A stretch of DNA of 64,000 nt from GWE2-42-39 sp963662895 (GCA_963662895.1 OY759981.1:3038001-3102000); one strand, 5' to 3'. Counted from the stretch's first letter, positions 54,957 to 64,000 are shown. Numbers and translations are program-made. Notes: generated from the letters alone by a model not told the origin.

Positions 54957-55667
54957 TTACATCCGTATATTGTTCTTTTCGAGAAAAATATTGAAATCGT
55001 CGCGGTAAAATTCACTTACCGGTATTTTATTCTTCCTAATGGTCACATGGTTTTTGCCCAGTGCATCGATTTTTTCCAGCGAAATAATAAATGAACGGTG
55101 TACCCTCATAAATTCATTTTTGGGAAGTTCTTCCATCATATTCTTCATGCTTTTATGTACAACTACATTCGTGCCGTCACTTTTCCTGATTTTCAGGTAA
55201 TCCTTCAATCCTTCGATAAATAAAATATCCCTGAAATTGACTTTCTCCAGTTGATAATTGGCCTTCACGAAAAAGTATTCCTGATCATCAGCTTTTTCTG
55301 ATTGGCTCCGGGCATCAATCAGTTCTTTGGCGCGCATTACGGCCTGCATGAACCGTTCAAACAGAAAGGGTTTCAATAAATAATCGAGAGCCCGCAGGTT
55401 AAAACCTTCGAGAGCGTATTCTGAATATGCAGTGGTAAAAATAAACAACGGCTTGTTTTCAAGTCCGTTCAGAAATTCGATACCGGTAATATCAGGCATC
55501 TGGATATCCAGAAAAATCAGGTCAACTTCTTCTTCCCGGAGGTAATCGATGGCCTTAAATGCACTGGTAAACCGTTCCTTCAGGTTTAAAAACGGGACCC
55601 GTCCCGCAAAATCGCCAACAATATCCAGGGCCAGAGGTTCGTCGTCGATTGCTATACAATTAATCAT
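54957..55667 (-). CDS. LytTR response regulator
   Basis: The 236-aa protein has a receiver domain with the phosphorylation site in VDLIFLDIQMPDITG, EFLNGLENKPLFIFTTAYSEYALEGF (the Thr/Lys set), and a C-terminal LytTR DNA-binding domain (DILFIEGLKDYLKI, FMRVHRSFIISLEKI). It overlaps the sensor kinase gene by 4 nt (ATGA), so the two form a LytS/LytR-type pair. Targets are unknown. Confidence 0.95.
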   Translation of the reverse strand: MINCIAIDDEPLALDIVGDFAGRVPFLNLKERFTSAFKAIDYLREEEVDLIFLDIQMPDITGIEFLNGLENKPLFIFTTAYSEYALEGFNLRALDYLLKPFLFERFMQAVMRAKELIDARSQSEKADDQEYFFVKANYQLEKVNFRDILFIEGLKDYLKIRKSDGTNVVVHKSMKNMMEELPKNEFMRVHRSFIISLEKIDALGKNHVTIRKNKIPVSEFYRDDFNIFLEKNNIRM

Positions 55668-56716
55668 TTACCAAGTTTTAAACTGAAATTAACAATGTAC
55701 TGATTCCCTTGCTCTTTAATTTGAAGATTGTACAAGCCAGGGTGCCGTAAGTTAAGACGTTTTTTCAAATTGTCGAGTCCTACCCCGGAACTTTCTTCCT
55801 TTTTTTTCCTGAAAATATGGTTACTGGTATATAAATTTAACCGTCCGCCATGATCGTCAATACGAATCACGATTTTTGAGGGTTCTTTGTAACTAACCCC
55901 GTGTTTAAAGGTATTTTCAACGACCGGGATCATCAGCATAGGTTCGATTTCGATGGATTTGTTGCGGACGTCAACTTCAAAATCAATGTTCATGTCGCTT
56001 GCCAGACGTAATTTCTGAAGCTCGATAAAATTCTCGATGTAGTTCAGTTCTTCCGAAAGGGTGACAAATTCTTTATTGGCATGATAAATCATATACCGCA
56101 GAAGTTCTGAAAGTTTGACCACTGCAAGCGGGGCGCTTTCCGATTGTTGTACTGTCAGCGAATAAATATTGTTCAGCGAATTAAAGAGAAAGTGGGGGCT
56201 GACCTGGGATTTTAACAGGGATAACTCGGCAGCCAACCTTTCTTTTTGTGCCTGGTCTTTTTGTTTCTCCTCCTGCCTCCATCCCTGAAAAACTTTCCAG
56301 CCTGTACCTATTGCAAAGAAAAACATAATCTGCCCCAGGTTCCGGAATGTTTCCCAGGCAGAAAGATGATAACCATGCTCAAGAACCCTGTTGCGGAATT
56401 CCTGAAATCCTCTGTCTGTTGCTGAAAAATAATTTTTTATCACGAAAATATCGATAGCAGGTTCGATAACTACATAGGCAGTAAAACAAAGAAGGGTTGC
56501 CAGTACAAACCAAACCATTTTTTTGTTCTTCAGTAAATTGGGGATAATCAGGTAAAGATTCAGGTAAAAATATAATGCCAGTAAAACGGTTTCCTTATGC
56601 CAAAAGAAAAACCGGTTCCAGTTAAATTCCTGTTCCATGGTAATGTTGGGCAAAAAAAGATAAATTGCCCATGCAAGGATATGTAATAATATTATAAAAA
56701 TCCGGCGCCTGGTCAT
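55664..56716 (-). CDS. LytS-type sensor histidine kinase
   Basis: The 350-aa membrane kinase has about four N-terminal spans and a His_kinase domain with the phospho-acceptor in SQVSPHFLFNSLNNIYSL, and PMLMIPVVENTFKHGV as the N box. It ends GVGLDNLKKRLNLRHPG, the final ATP-binding glycine region. There is no separate extracellular sensor; the membrane part is the sensor. It pairs with the LytTR regulator downstream. Confidence 0.95.
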   Translation of the reverse strand: MTRRRIFIILLHILAWAIYLFLPNITMEQEFNWNRFFFWHKETVLLALYFYLNLYLIIPNLLKNKKMVWFVLATLLCFTAYVVIEPAIDIFVIKNYFSATDRGFQEFRNRVLEHGYHLSAWETFRNLGQIMFFFAIGTGWKVFQGWRQEEKQKDQAQKERLAAELSLLKSQVSPHFLFNSLNNIYSLTVQQSESAPLAVVKLSELLRYMIYHANKEFVTLSEELNYIENFIELQKLRLASDMNIDFEVDVRNKSIEIEPMLMIPVVENTFKHGVSYKEPSKIVIRIDDHGGRLNLYTSNHIFRKKKEESSGVGLDNLKKRLNLRHPGLYNLQIKEQGNQYIVNFSLKLGK

Positions 56717-56910
56717 ATCAAAAATCAGATATACTTTCCATGAATATAAAAGTAGTTTAATGAAAGCTCAAGTAAAAAGAATATAGATGAACATTCCGAA
56801 AAATTCGACGGTTCGGGAATCTTCACGGTAGCAAATATCAGAATAATGTTAAAAAAGAGAAGGCTTTGAATCCGAACTTTCAGCAGATAGGAATGGTATC
56901 AAAATTTGAA

Positions 56911-56918
56911 TATCTTTG
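56911..56918 (+). promoter_or_regulatory. -7 element for lepA
   Basis: TATCTTTG is a perfect TAnnTTTG match, 34 nt before the lepA ATG at 56953. It lies inside the longer in-frame extension starting at 56866, which argues against that start. I found no clear -33 element at normal spacing. Confidence 0.6.
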
Positions 56919-56952
56919 CGAAAATTTAATCTGGATTAATTTTTACTGTTGC

Positions 56953-58740
56953 ATGAAGAATATTCGGAATTTCTGTATCATTGCCCACATTGACCACGGG
57001 AAAAGCACTTTGGCCGATCGTTTACTGGAGTTTACCAAAACAGTAAACGAACGTGATATGACAGAACAGGTTCTTGATAACATGGATCTGGAGAAAGAAA
57101 GAGGCATCACGATAAAAAGCCATGCAATCCAGATGGATTATGAGCTGAATAATGAAAAATATGTACTGAACCTGATCGATACTCCCGGGCATGTCGACTT
57201 TTCGTATGAAGTTTCCCGATCCATTGCTGCCTGTGAAGGTGCGTTGCTGGTTGTGGATGCGACACAGGGTATCCAGGCACAGACCATTTCTAACCTGTAC
57301 CTGGCCATTGAACATGACCTGGAGATTATCCCGGTACTCAATAAAATGGACCTTCCGAATGCCATGCCTGAAGTGGTGGAAGACCAGATCATCGACCTGA
57401 TTGGTTGTAAACACGAAGATATTATCCGTGCAAGTGGAAAAACAGGGGAGGGTATTGAACCCATTCTTCAGCGGATCGTGGACGTGATCCCGCCTCCAAC
57501 CGGCGACCCGGAGGCCCCCTTGCAAGCATTGATCTTCGATTCTGTATTCAACTCTTTCCGGGGGGTAATTGCCTACTTTAAGATCATCAACGGATCAATC
57601 AGCAAAGGCGATGCAGTTAAATTTGTTAATACAAAACGCGAATATGAAGCTGATGAAGTAGGGGTATTGCGTTTGAACATGGAGCCTCGCAAAACGCTTT
57701 ATGCCGGCGATGTGGGTTATATTATTTCCGGGATTAAAACAGCAAAGGAAGTAAAAGTTGGGGATACGATTACCCACCGGGATTACCCCTGCGACAAGGC
57801 TATTTCAGGATTTGAAGAAGTGAAGCCAATGGTTTTTGCAGGCGTTTACCCGATCGAAGCGGAAGACTATGAAGACCTGCGTGCTTCTATGGAGAAGCTC
57901 CAGTTAAACGATGCCTCCCTTACTTTCGAACCGGAATCGTCGGTTGCCCTGGGCTTTGGTTTCCGTTGCGGCTTTCTCGGAATGCTACACATGGATATTA
58001 TCCAGGAACGGCTTGACCGTGAATTCGATATGAATGTGATCACCACGGTTCCCAACGTTTCTTACCTGGTTCATTTGACTGATGGAGGTTCCCAGCTGGT
58101 TTACAATCCTTCGGGGATGCCGTCGCAAAACCTGATCAACGAGATTGATGAACCATATATCCGGGCACAGGTGATTACCAAATCGGAATTTATCGGCCAG
58201 GTGATGACGCTTTGCCTCGAAAAACGGGGAACGCTAATAAAACAAGATTACCTTACGACCGACCGGGTTGAACTTTCTTTCGACCTCCCGTTGGGCGAAA
58301 TAGTATTCGATTTTTACGACAAGCTGAAATCTATTTCCAAAGGATATGCTTCGTTCGATTATCACCAAACCGGCTACAGACCGGCCAAACTGGTGCGCCT
58401 CGATATTTTGCTGAACGGTGAAATGGTAGATGCCCTTTCCACCCTGATACATTTTGACAATGCTTACAATTTTGGCCGCCGTATGTGCGAAAAGTTAAAG
58501 GAATTGATTCCGCGTCAACAGTTCGATATCGCTATTCAGGCTGCTATCGGCGCTAAAATTATTGCCCGCGAAACCATTAAAGCCGTGCGGAAAGATGTAA
58601 CTGCAAAATGTTACGGAGGTGATATTACCCGTAAACGCAAGTTATTGGAAAAACAGAAAAAGGGTAAAAAACGGATGAAACAGGTAGGCAACGTCGAAGT
58701 GCCGCAAAAGGCATTTATGGCCGTACTGAAATTAGACTGA
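56953..58740 (+). CDS. lepA: Elongation factor 4 (LepA)
   Basis: From ATG 56953 the protein is 595 aa, the usual LepA length. The G domain has IAHIDHGKSTL, DTPGHVDF and NKMDLP; then RGVIAYFKIINGSISKGD, FRCGFLGMLHMDIIQERL and the C-terminal tail GDITRKRKLLEKQKKGKKRMK with FMAVLKLD. It is a ribosome-bound GTPase that affects translocation. It stands alone with its own promoter. Confidence 0.98.
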   Translation: MKNIRNFCIIAHIDHGKSTLADRLLEFTKTVNERDMTEQVLDNMDLEKERGITIKSHAIQMDYELNNEKYVLNLIDTPGHVDFSYEVSRSIAACEGALLVVDATQGIQAQTISNLYLAIEHDLEIIPVLNKMDLPNAMPEVVEDQIIDLIGCKHEDIIRASGKTGEGIEPILQRIVDVIPPPTGDPEAPLQALIFDSVFNSFRGVIAYFKIINGSISKGDAVKFVNTKREYEADEVGVLRLNMEPRKTLYAGDVGYIISGIKTAKEVKVGDTITHRDYPCDKAISGFEEVKPMVFAGVYPIEAEDYEDLRASMEKLQLNDASLTFEPESSVALGFGFRCGFLGMLHMDIIQERLDREFDMNVITTVPNVSYLVHLTDGGSQLVYNPSGMPSQNLINEIDEPYIRAQVITKSEFIGQVMTLCLEKRGTLIKQDYLTTDRVELSFDLPLGEIVFDFYDKLKSISKGYASFDYHQTGYRPAKLVRLDILLNGEMVDALSTLIHFDNAYNFGRRMCEKLKELIPRQQFDIAIQAAIGAKIIARETIKAVRKDVTAKCYGGDITRKRKLLEKQKKGKKRMKQVGNVEVPQKAFMAVLKLD

Positions 58741-58789
58741 TAATATTATATTGTGCATAATCAATGTAAGGTTGTTCCCAAAGTCTCAT

Positions 58790-59758
58790 TTACTCTTCAT
58801 CGTCGAACATGGCCACTTCTTTTTCACCGGAAGATTTTATAAACCCGCGAAACATTCCGGAAGTATTGAAATCCATGGCAATATTTCCGTTTTTATCAAG
58901 GGCAATGACGCCGCCGGTGCCGTTTAACCTGCTTAATTTTTCAATCTCGCAGCGACAGGCTTCTTCCACTGTTTTGTGCTGATATTCCATCATTGCCGAA
59001 ATGTCGCGGGCAAAGCCAAGCCGGATATAATATTCCCCGTGACCGGTACACGATATCGCACAGGTTTGATTGCTGGCATAGGTTCCTGCCCCAATAATGG
59101 GCGAGTCGCCAATACGCCCGAATTTTTTGTTGGTCATTCCACCTGTAGAAGTGCCGGCTGCCAGGTTCCCATATTGGTCGAGGGCCACACACCCCACGGT
59201 TCCGTGTTTCTCGACTTTTTCTTTTTCAATAGCCTTTTGCAGCGACTTGTAGCGTTCTTCTGTATAAAAATAACTGCTGTCGACGATTTCCAGTCCCTGT
59301 TGCCGGGCAAACTCAGAAGCGCCTTTCCCGCCGAACATCACGTGTTTCGATTCTTCCATTACCATACGTGCAGCCCGGATCGGATTCTTTATGTCGGTTA
59401 CCCCGGCTACTGCGCCTGCATTGAGATCGCTTCCATTCATAATTGAGGCATCCAGTTCGTTAGTTCCTTTGTTGGTAAAAACAGCCCCTTGGCCTGCATT
59501 AAACAACGGGCAGTCTTCCATCATCATAATCGTTTGCTCTACAGCATCCATACAGGTGCCGCCATTTTTTAAAACCGAATCACCTGTTTCCAGCGCATAA
59601 TTCAAAGCATGTTCATATTTTTTCTGAACCTTTTCCGGCATTTTCGTCTTTTCAATGTTTCCGGCACCTCCATGAATCACCAATACATATTTCTCCTGTG
59701 CCAACACAAAGCTACAGGCGATAATTCCAATAAAAATAAGAATGTAAGTTTTCATCAT
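58790..59758 (-). CDS. Exported isoaspartyl peptidase/L-asparaginase (Ntn hydrolase)
   Basis: I start at 59758 (the longer frame runs through hemolysin III). A signal peptide ends FVLAQ. The plant-type asparaginase pattern includes YVLVIHGGAGN, DAVEQTIMMMEDCPLFNAGQGAVFT, NELDASIMNG, and then HGTVGCVALD, where Thr187 would become the new N-terminal nucleophile after self-cleavage; GTSTGGMTNKKFGRIGDSPIIGAGTYA follows. It hydrolyses asparagine or beta-aspartyl peptides in the periplasm. It is 11 nt after hemolysin III, likely co-transcribed. Confidence 0.95.
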   Translation of the reverse strand: MMKTYILIFIGIIACSFVLAQEKYVLVIHGGAGNIEKTKMPEKVQKKYEHALNYALETGDSVLKNGGTCMDAVEQTIMMMEDCPLFNAGQGAVFTNKGTNELDASIMNGSDLNAGAVAGVTDIKNPIRAARMVMEESKHVMFGGKGASEFARQQGLEIVDSSYFYTEERYKSLQKAIEKEKVEKHGTVGCVALDQYGNLAAGTSTGGMTNKKFGRIGDSPIIGAGTYASNQTCAISCTGHGEYYIRLGFARDISAMMEYQHKTVEEACRCEIEKLSRLNGTGGVIALDKNGNIAMDFNTSGMFRGFIKSSGEKEVAMFDDEE

Positions 59759-59769
59759 CTGCAATTTTC

Positions 59770-60420
59770 TTAAGATTTGAGGATATTCAACACTGCAAAA
59801 AAGTGCATGATGCTGCCACCCAAAACAAACAGGTGCCAGATGCCATGCCCGTACGGGAGATTTCGCCATGCATAAAAAATAACGCCAAGCGTATATAAGC
59901 CACCACCAATAAACAAAAACACAAGGCTTTCGTGAGGGGTATACCTGATAATGCTGCGAATCGCCACGACGAACATCCATCCCATCAGCACGTAAATTAC
60001 CACCATGAGTTTCCGGAAACGGGTGAGATAAATTGACCGTATAACAATTCCGGTGATGGCCAGTCCCCAAATGATTCCGAACAGACTCCAACCCAGTGCC
60101 CCTCTCAGGCTCGAAAGCATGTAAGGAGTATAAGTCCCGGCAATCAGAATAAAAATAGCTGCATGGTCGAAACGGGCAAACAGGTTCTTGATTTTAGGTT
60201 TTGTGAAACTGTGGTATAAGGTTGATGACAGGTATAATAAAATCAGGCTGCTGCCAAAAATAGTGAAACTGACCACATGCCAGGCGTTTCCTTTTATGGC
60301 TGCAAAAACCACCAGCACTACCAGGGCCGCAATGCTCAGTAAAACGCCAATCCCGTGTGTAATGCTATTGAATATTTCTTCGCCGACAGTCAGCTCGCGA
60401 TATATTTTATGCTTTTTCAT
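59770..60420 (-). CDS. Hemolysin III/PAQR family membrane protein
   Basis: The 216-aa protein has seven predicted spans and the family ends: EEIFNSITHGIGVLLSI near the N-terminus, LYLSSTLYHSF, FARFDHAAIFILIAGTYTPY, and a final GHGIWHLFVLGGSIMHFFAVL. The His and Asp in these stretches form the zinc site known for PAQR proteins. The name is historical; no lytic activity is implied. Confidence 0.94.
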   Translation of the reverse strand: MKKHKIYRELTVGEEIFNSITHGIGVLLSIAALVVLVVFAAIKGNAWHVVSFTIFGSSLILLYLSSTLYHSFTKPKIKNLFARFDHAAIFILIAGTYTPYMLSSLRGALGWSLFGIIWGLAITGIVIRSIYLTRFRKLMVVIYVLMGWMFVVAIRSIIRYTPHESLVFLFIGGGLYTLGVIFYAWRNLPYGHGIWHLFVLGGSIMHFFAVLNILKS

Positions 60421-60437
60421 AACCAGGTTTTAACTAT

Positions 60438-60445
60438 CAAACGTA
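60438..60445 (-). promoter_or_regulatory. -7 element for the hemolysin III gene
   Basis: TACGTTTG on the minus strand matches TAnnTTTG, 17 nt upstream of the ATG at 60420. Confidence 0.5.
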
Positions 60446-60519
60446 TAATGCTACGAAATGTTTTATTAAATCTTTGACAGATTATCTAAGTTTACATAAA
60501 ATATCAGGCTTTGATACGC

Positions 60520-62310
60520 TTAGAGCAGTTTTGTTTTTAATCGCATCAGTTCCAACTTTAATTTATCCAGTTCCTGCATCATGCAATGTTCGGCATCCGA
60601 TTCTTCCAGTTGTTTCCTGTATTTCTGAAAGAGTCCCCGGTAATATTCAATTCCCTGTTGCAGGTTTTCCTGAAAGGTTTCAAACACTTTTTTCTGTTTT
60701 TCTGAAACCGGTTTTAAGGTTTCGTCAATTTTTGTCCCCAGGTAATCGACGTACATTTTCAACTCTTTCATGAAAAGGTTAGGCCTGTCGTCACGTTCGA
60801 TAATATTGGTACGGCCATAAATATGATCGACCATATCCTTTAATGAGACCGATTTTGAAAAATAGGCTAAATTAGGTCCCGGACAAACTGACACCTCCGG
60901 CCCTTCATCGCTGGTGAGTCCATGTGCGAGGTATGCTGACGCGCTTAGTCCTTTACAAAGGCAGGCTTTATCAGCCAATGCCGCGTATTGCGATTGATAT
61001 TCAGCATCCGAAAGTTGCATGGCGTCCAGTTCCCTGGTTTTTGTTTTCAGGTATTGTGCCGATGCGGTACAAATTCCGTCTCTATTCAGGGCAAGGAATT
61101 TTTTTGTACATGAAAAACCAGGTTTTCCGTTTTTCGCCCGCCGTTCTTTTTCAATGTCTTTGGTATTTCCCTTCACGTTATTGAACAACACGCCCAGAGG
61201 TGAAATATGGCTCAGGTAAAGGTCTTCCTCTTTTGCATTGCAAAGTAATTCCAGCGTTTGTTTATCGATGTTTACTGCTTCGGGTACCAACATAAACGGA
61301 CTCCCCCAGCCGACCGAATCCAATTGGTAGTAATCACGGAGGAATTCGTGTTCTTTAGCTGTTCCTACTCCTCCCTGCATGGTAAATTTTACCTGCATTG
61401 GTTGTTCCGGGACAGGCTTTCCTTTTACCTGAAGGGTTTTCACGAGTATCTCGTGTACCGTTTGAACCAGCTCTTCCCGCCTGGCTTTGAACTCTTCCAA
61501 AACCGGGCCCAGAAGGAACCCATCGGTTGCAAAAGCATGGCCTCCACAGTTCAGCCCCGATTCAACGCGGTATTCCGAAACCCAAATGCCCTTTTTTGCC
61601 AGAAAGCGTCCCTGAATCAAAGCGGAACGGTAATCACTGACTTTCAGGATTACTTTCTTTTTCAATTCTCCTGTTGCATCAGGAAAAAAATCTTCGAACT
61701 CTTCAAGGTAGCTGTATAGCCGCGGGTTCATGCCGGCTGAAAACACCAGCGACGAATGCAGCTTGCTATTGGCAAACCCGCGTAATGCCGCGTGGGCATC
61801 GTTATATTTGTCAGGCATTTTTTCACCATATTTCACATTGAAGCGGTCGAGTTTCGACATGATATTGACATCGATATCTCCCATGTTGATGTTTTCGTTC
61901 ACCCAGTCAGCCAGTCTTTGCTTCATGTTTTCAAAATCGACATGAAGGAGTTGGTTGAATCTCTGTTTAACCTGCGAAAAATCAGGCAACATTTTGATAT
62001 ACTTTTCAATCTCCCCTTCTTTCTGACAAATCGATTCTTTTAGTTTTTCAAACTTTTGCCGGGCTACTTCCTGTATTACGTCGAGGTAAGCCGTGATCCG
62101 TCGGGCACGGTAATCTTCTGTTTTATTGGTGATGGCCTGAAACGGGAGGTCAAATTTCCGGCAGTAAAGTTCCCTTAGTTTTTCCATCAGGATATCGTCG
62201 ACCAGGGAAATAACAGAACTGATTCCGTATTGAGCTACCTTTGCAGGAGTATCAATGGAATATCCCAGCCCCAAAACCGGGATATGAAAAGTATGCTGGT
62301 TGTATTGCAT
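60520..62310 (-). CDS. Large NMO/IMPDH-barrel-like protein of unknown function
   Basis: The 596-aa protein has no signal peptide. Parts look like an FMN TIM barrel of the nitronate monooxygenase type: the opening PVLGLGYSIDTPAKVAQYGISSV, then ESGLNCGGHAFATDG (250-264), and VKFTMQGGVGTAKEHEFLRDYYQLDSVGWGSPFMLVPEA (308-345), analogous to the phosphate-binding GG loops. It also has a helical insert (about 62-180), clustered Cys (ACLCKGLSASA, 449-459; VCPGPN, 475-480) and a helical tail (about 535-596). I do not know the function; the Cys could bind a metal or iron-sulphur centre. Confidence 0.8.
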   Translation of the reverse strand: MQYNQHTFHIPVLGLGYSIDTPAKVAQYGISSVISLVDDILMEKLRELYCRKFDLPFQAITNKTEDYRARRITAYLDVIQEVARQKFEKLKESICQKEGEIEKYIKMLPDFSQVKQRFNQLLHVDFENMKQRLADWVNENINMGDIDVNIMSKLDRFNVKYGEKMPDKYNDAHAALRGFANSKLHSSLVFSAGMNPRLYSYLEEFEDFFPDATGELKKKVILKVSDYRSALIQGRFLAKKGIWVSEYRVESGLNCGGHAFATDGFLLGPVLEEFKARREELVQTVHEILVKTLQVKGKPVPEQPMQVKFTMQGGVGTAKEHEFLRDYYQLDSVGWGSPFMLVPEAVNIDKQTLELLCNAKEEDLYLSHISPLGVLFNNVKGNTKDIEKERRAKNGKPGFSCTKKFLALNRDGICTASAQYLKTKTRELDAMQLSDAEYQSQYAALADKACLCKGLSASAYLAHGLTSDEGPEVSVCPGPNLAYFSKSVSLKDMVDHIYGRTNIIERDDRPNLFMKELKMYVDYLGTKIDETLKPVSEKQKKVFETFQENLQQGIEYYRGLFQKYRKQLEESDAEHCMMQELDKLKLELMRLKTKLL

Positions 62311-62333
62311 GAATTCAGGTTTAAATGAATGCG

Positions 62334-62362
62334 CAAAAATAGCGTTCTGCCCGGGACCGCAA
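62334..62362 (-). promoter_or_regulatory. Bacteroidota-type promoter for the NMO-like gene
   Basis: On the minus strand TATTTTTG (-7, at 62341-62334) follows TTG (-33, at 62362-62360) with an 18-nt spacer, close to the usual spacing. The gene starts about 24 nt further on. This is the best complete promoter match I found in the window. Confidence 0.65.
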
Positions 62363-62505
62363 TAACTATTCAGTAATTCAGAAGGTTAAAAAAATATAAA
62401 ATTACAGCGCCTTCTTCTTAAATACTGACTAGCAGCGTGTTCATTATCCTTGGTGAAAAATCAGAAATCAACCCGAATTCAATTTGATTCGAACATTATG
62501 TTTGA

Positions 62506-63777
62506 CTAAATTCCTTTCAGGAAATAAGCGATGGCTACACCTAAATAATTTCCGAAAGCATATCCTAAAATACCAACCGTAAACCCGGAGATAATTACTT
62601 CCTTGTTTTTTATCGCACTTGCGACAACCGGGACAAAAGGAGGTGAAAAAGTAAGTGCTGTTATCGTGATGATGGTGGTATCGGAGTCGACTTTAAAAAA
62701 CCATGAAAGAATAACATGGATGATCATGGATCCGAACACGGCCAGTACCACGTAAATAAACAGGTGTAGAAAGTCGATCCTGAACATATTATGCAAATCG
62801 GCCATGCTGGCAACAACCAGGGAAAAAACAATAATGAAATACATTCCAAGCTGGAAGGTTTTTGGAATACTGTTCACCGGTTTGAATGAGCCGAGAATCA
62901 GCCCGAGCGTGGTGATGGAAAGGATGACAGTGACCATCTGAGCGCTGGCCGGAACAATCAGGCTTAGTGTCCCCCCAACGGCAAAAATCAATATGGATAA
63001 TAATAATGCCTTGCCCAGTTGAAAAATCCCTTTCCTGGTAAGCATTCCAAGGTAATTATCGGTGCCTTCACTTTCTTTTACAACCTGGGACAGCTTAATA
63101 TGTTTGTGATTCTCGTGAAAGTGAGGCAAAAATAAGTTAAAAACACGTTGTGCAAAGGTCAGCATGAATATAAGGCAAATTGCTCCCAATACCAGGTCGT
63201 AGGTATGGGTCAGGATAAAAATATTCGGGCTGACATCTATCGCCGTGGCTATAGCTGCCAGGTTGGGGGTTCCTCCGGTATAAATACCAACCAGCATTCC
63301 GGCCACTTTCCATGATTCCTGAATTTTATCCTGAAAGAAAAAATATCCTGCAAAAATTACGATCAGAAGGGACACCAAAGCCAGAATCATTGAAAACATG
63401 CCTTCTTTGGCCAATTTTAGCCAGCGTTTCATGTCAAGCGAGAAAAGTAGAAGCGGGATTGCCAAAAGGATCACAATGGTCATAATGATATCCTGTATCC
63501 CAAAAATCTGGTTTGCCAGCAGATCGGTATCTGAAATAAGCCCCTGATCGAAATATTGAAGTATTTGGACTTTTGGAAGTTTAGCCTTTCCTGCCAGTAA
63601 AGTTCTGAACCCCTCGCTGGCATGCGGAAAAATTCCAACATTTCCAACAAAGAGTCCTAAAAGATAAGCCATTAGCACAGCTCCTATTTTGTTGAAGGTT
63701 TTTGAAATATGTGTCAGATAGATAAGCAAAACAGGGGTTAAAAAATAAAAAAGAACCAGGGCAATTGCAAGGAGCAT
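62506..63777 (-). CDS. DUF819 family membrane protein
   Basis: A hydrophobic protein with about ten to eleven spans. I start at ATG 63777 (MLLAIALVLFYFLTPVLL) since a -7 box lies between it and the longer frame start. Visible pieces include GAVLMAYLLGLFVGN, AGMLVGIYTGGTPNLAAIATAI with the Gly/Thr/Asn loop typical of DUF819, VAGMLVG and ITALTFSPPFVPVVASAI. The family may transport anions or organic acids; the substrate is unknown. Confidence 0.9.
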   Translation of the reverse strand: MLLAIALVLFYFLTPVLLIYLTHISKTFNKIGAVLMAYLLGLFVGNVGIFPHASEGFRTLLAGKAKLPKVQILQYFDQGLISDTDLLANQIFGIQDIIMTIVILLAIPLLLFSLDMKRWLKLAKEGMFSMILALVSLLIVIFAGYFFFQDKIQESWKVAGMLVGIYTGGTPNLAAIATAIDVSPNIFILTHTYDLVLGAICLIFMLTFAQRVFNLFLPHFHENHKHIKLSQVVKESEGTDNYLGMLTRKGIFQLGKALLLSILIFAVGGTLSLIVPASAQMVTVILSITTLGLILGSFKPVNSIPKTFQLGMYFIIVFSLVVASMADLHNMFRIDFLHLFIYVVLAVFGSMIIHVILSWFFKVDSDTTIITITALTFSPPFVPVVASAIKNKEVIISGFTVGILGYAFGNYLGVAIAYFLKGI

Positions 63778-63804
63778 GTTTCCACTATTTAGAATTGAAG
63801 CTGA

Positions 63805-63812
63805 CAAATATA
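63805..63812 (-). promoter_or_regulatory. -7 element for the DUF819 gene
   Basis: TATATTTG on the minus strand is a perfect match and lies 27 nt upstream of ATG 63777. Confidence 0.55.
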
Positions 63813-63926
63813 AAAAAAATGAATTACTTATGTCTGAGACTGGTTGTATGGCAGGGCTGTTCAAAGAGACAATTATCAAACACGAAAGACGCTAAGACAC
63901 AAAGAATAAAATATTTATACATCATT

Positions 63927-63965
63927 AAAGGGAACCGTTCTTTTTCTTAGAGAACGGTTCCCTTT
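63927..63965. terminator. Terminator-like hairpin at window edge
   Basis: AAAGGGAACCGTTCT (63927-63941) and its exact complement (63951-63965) enclose a 9-base loop. A short A-rich and T-rich flank allows it to act in either direction. It probably ends a transcript entering from beyond the window edge. Confidence 0.75.
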
Positions 63966-64000
63966 GCACAAACTAACACGTCTGCCAGTGTAGTAGATGT

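Noticed and set aside
59759..60091. N-terminal extension of the isoaspartyl peptidase
   Set aside because: It runs through the hemolysin III gene and has no family resemblance; the MMKTY start with a signal peptide is the natural one.
63778..63879. N-terminal extension of the DUF819 protein
   Set aside because: A perfect -7 promoter box lies inside it, so transcription would start after it; the ATG at 63777 is the better start.

Overview
The window looks like chromosomal DNA of a Bacteroidota member. Supporting this are two SusC/SusD pairs each preceded by an ECF sigma factor and a FecR anti-sigma factor, a fused SecDF, Bacteroidota-only families (DUF6452, DUF6048, DUF4855, DUF5018) and several intergenic matches to the Bacteroidota -7 promoter element TAnnTTTG. 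A marine or sediment relative of the Marinilabiliales is my guess from gene style only. I saw no rRNA, tRNA, CRISPR array, transposase or integrase.

Region 1 (about 0-18.8 kb, minus strand) is a complete polysaccharide-utilisation locus: ECF sigma, FecR, STN-type SusC, SusD, two surface lipoproteins (DUF1735-type and DUF5018-type), two DUF4855-like proteins, a tandem esterase with a CE15-like half, a double 3-keto-disaccharide hydrolase (DUF1080) protein, a sugar isomerase/epimerase-like TIM barrel, a DUF4434 protein and an unrecognised lipoprotein. It has no textbook glycoside hydrolase or lyase, so its chemistry is the best candidate here for an undescribed glycan pathway.

Region 2 (18.9-26.5 kb, minus) is a tight six-gene unit: an ABCG-like transporter, an NMT1/THI5-type binding protein, a Cache-HAMP-SpoIIE phosphatase, an RsbW-like kinase, a STAS antagonist and, last, an exported acetolactate decarboxylase. 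It looks like a partner-switching signalling operon with a metabolic enzyme attached.

Region 3 (26.5-39.1 kb) is mostly housekeeping: a lipoprotein, SecDF, TatA, a LolD-like ATPase, a TIGR02757 protein, a TonB receptor plus beta-propeller phytase pair, a TrmN6-like methyltransferase and a flavin reductase. It ends in a 22-bp tandem repeat.

Region 4 (39.5-48.1 kb, plus) is a second locus of ECF, FecR, SusC and SusD whose only enzyme, a GH78 alpha-L-rhamnosidase, is a pseudogene that has lost its catalytic domain.

Region 5 (48.2-53.1 kb) holds small proteins, a DUF6452/DUF6048 pair, a CDF metal transporter, a remnant of a LytTR domain and an AT-rich patch of orphan genes.

Region 6 (53.1-64 kb) holds a UDP-glucuronate epimerase-like gene, a duplicated LAB_N membrane protein, a LytTR two-component pair, lepA, an exported isoaspartyl peptidase, a hemolysin III homologue, a large NMO/IMPDH-barrel-like protein of unknown role and a DUF819 membrane protein.
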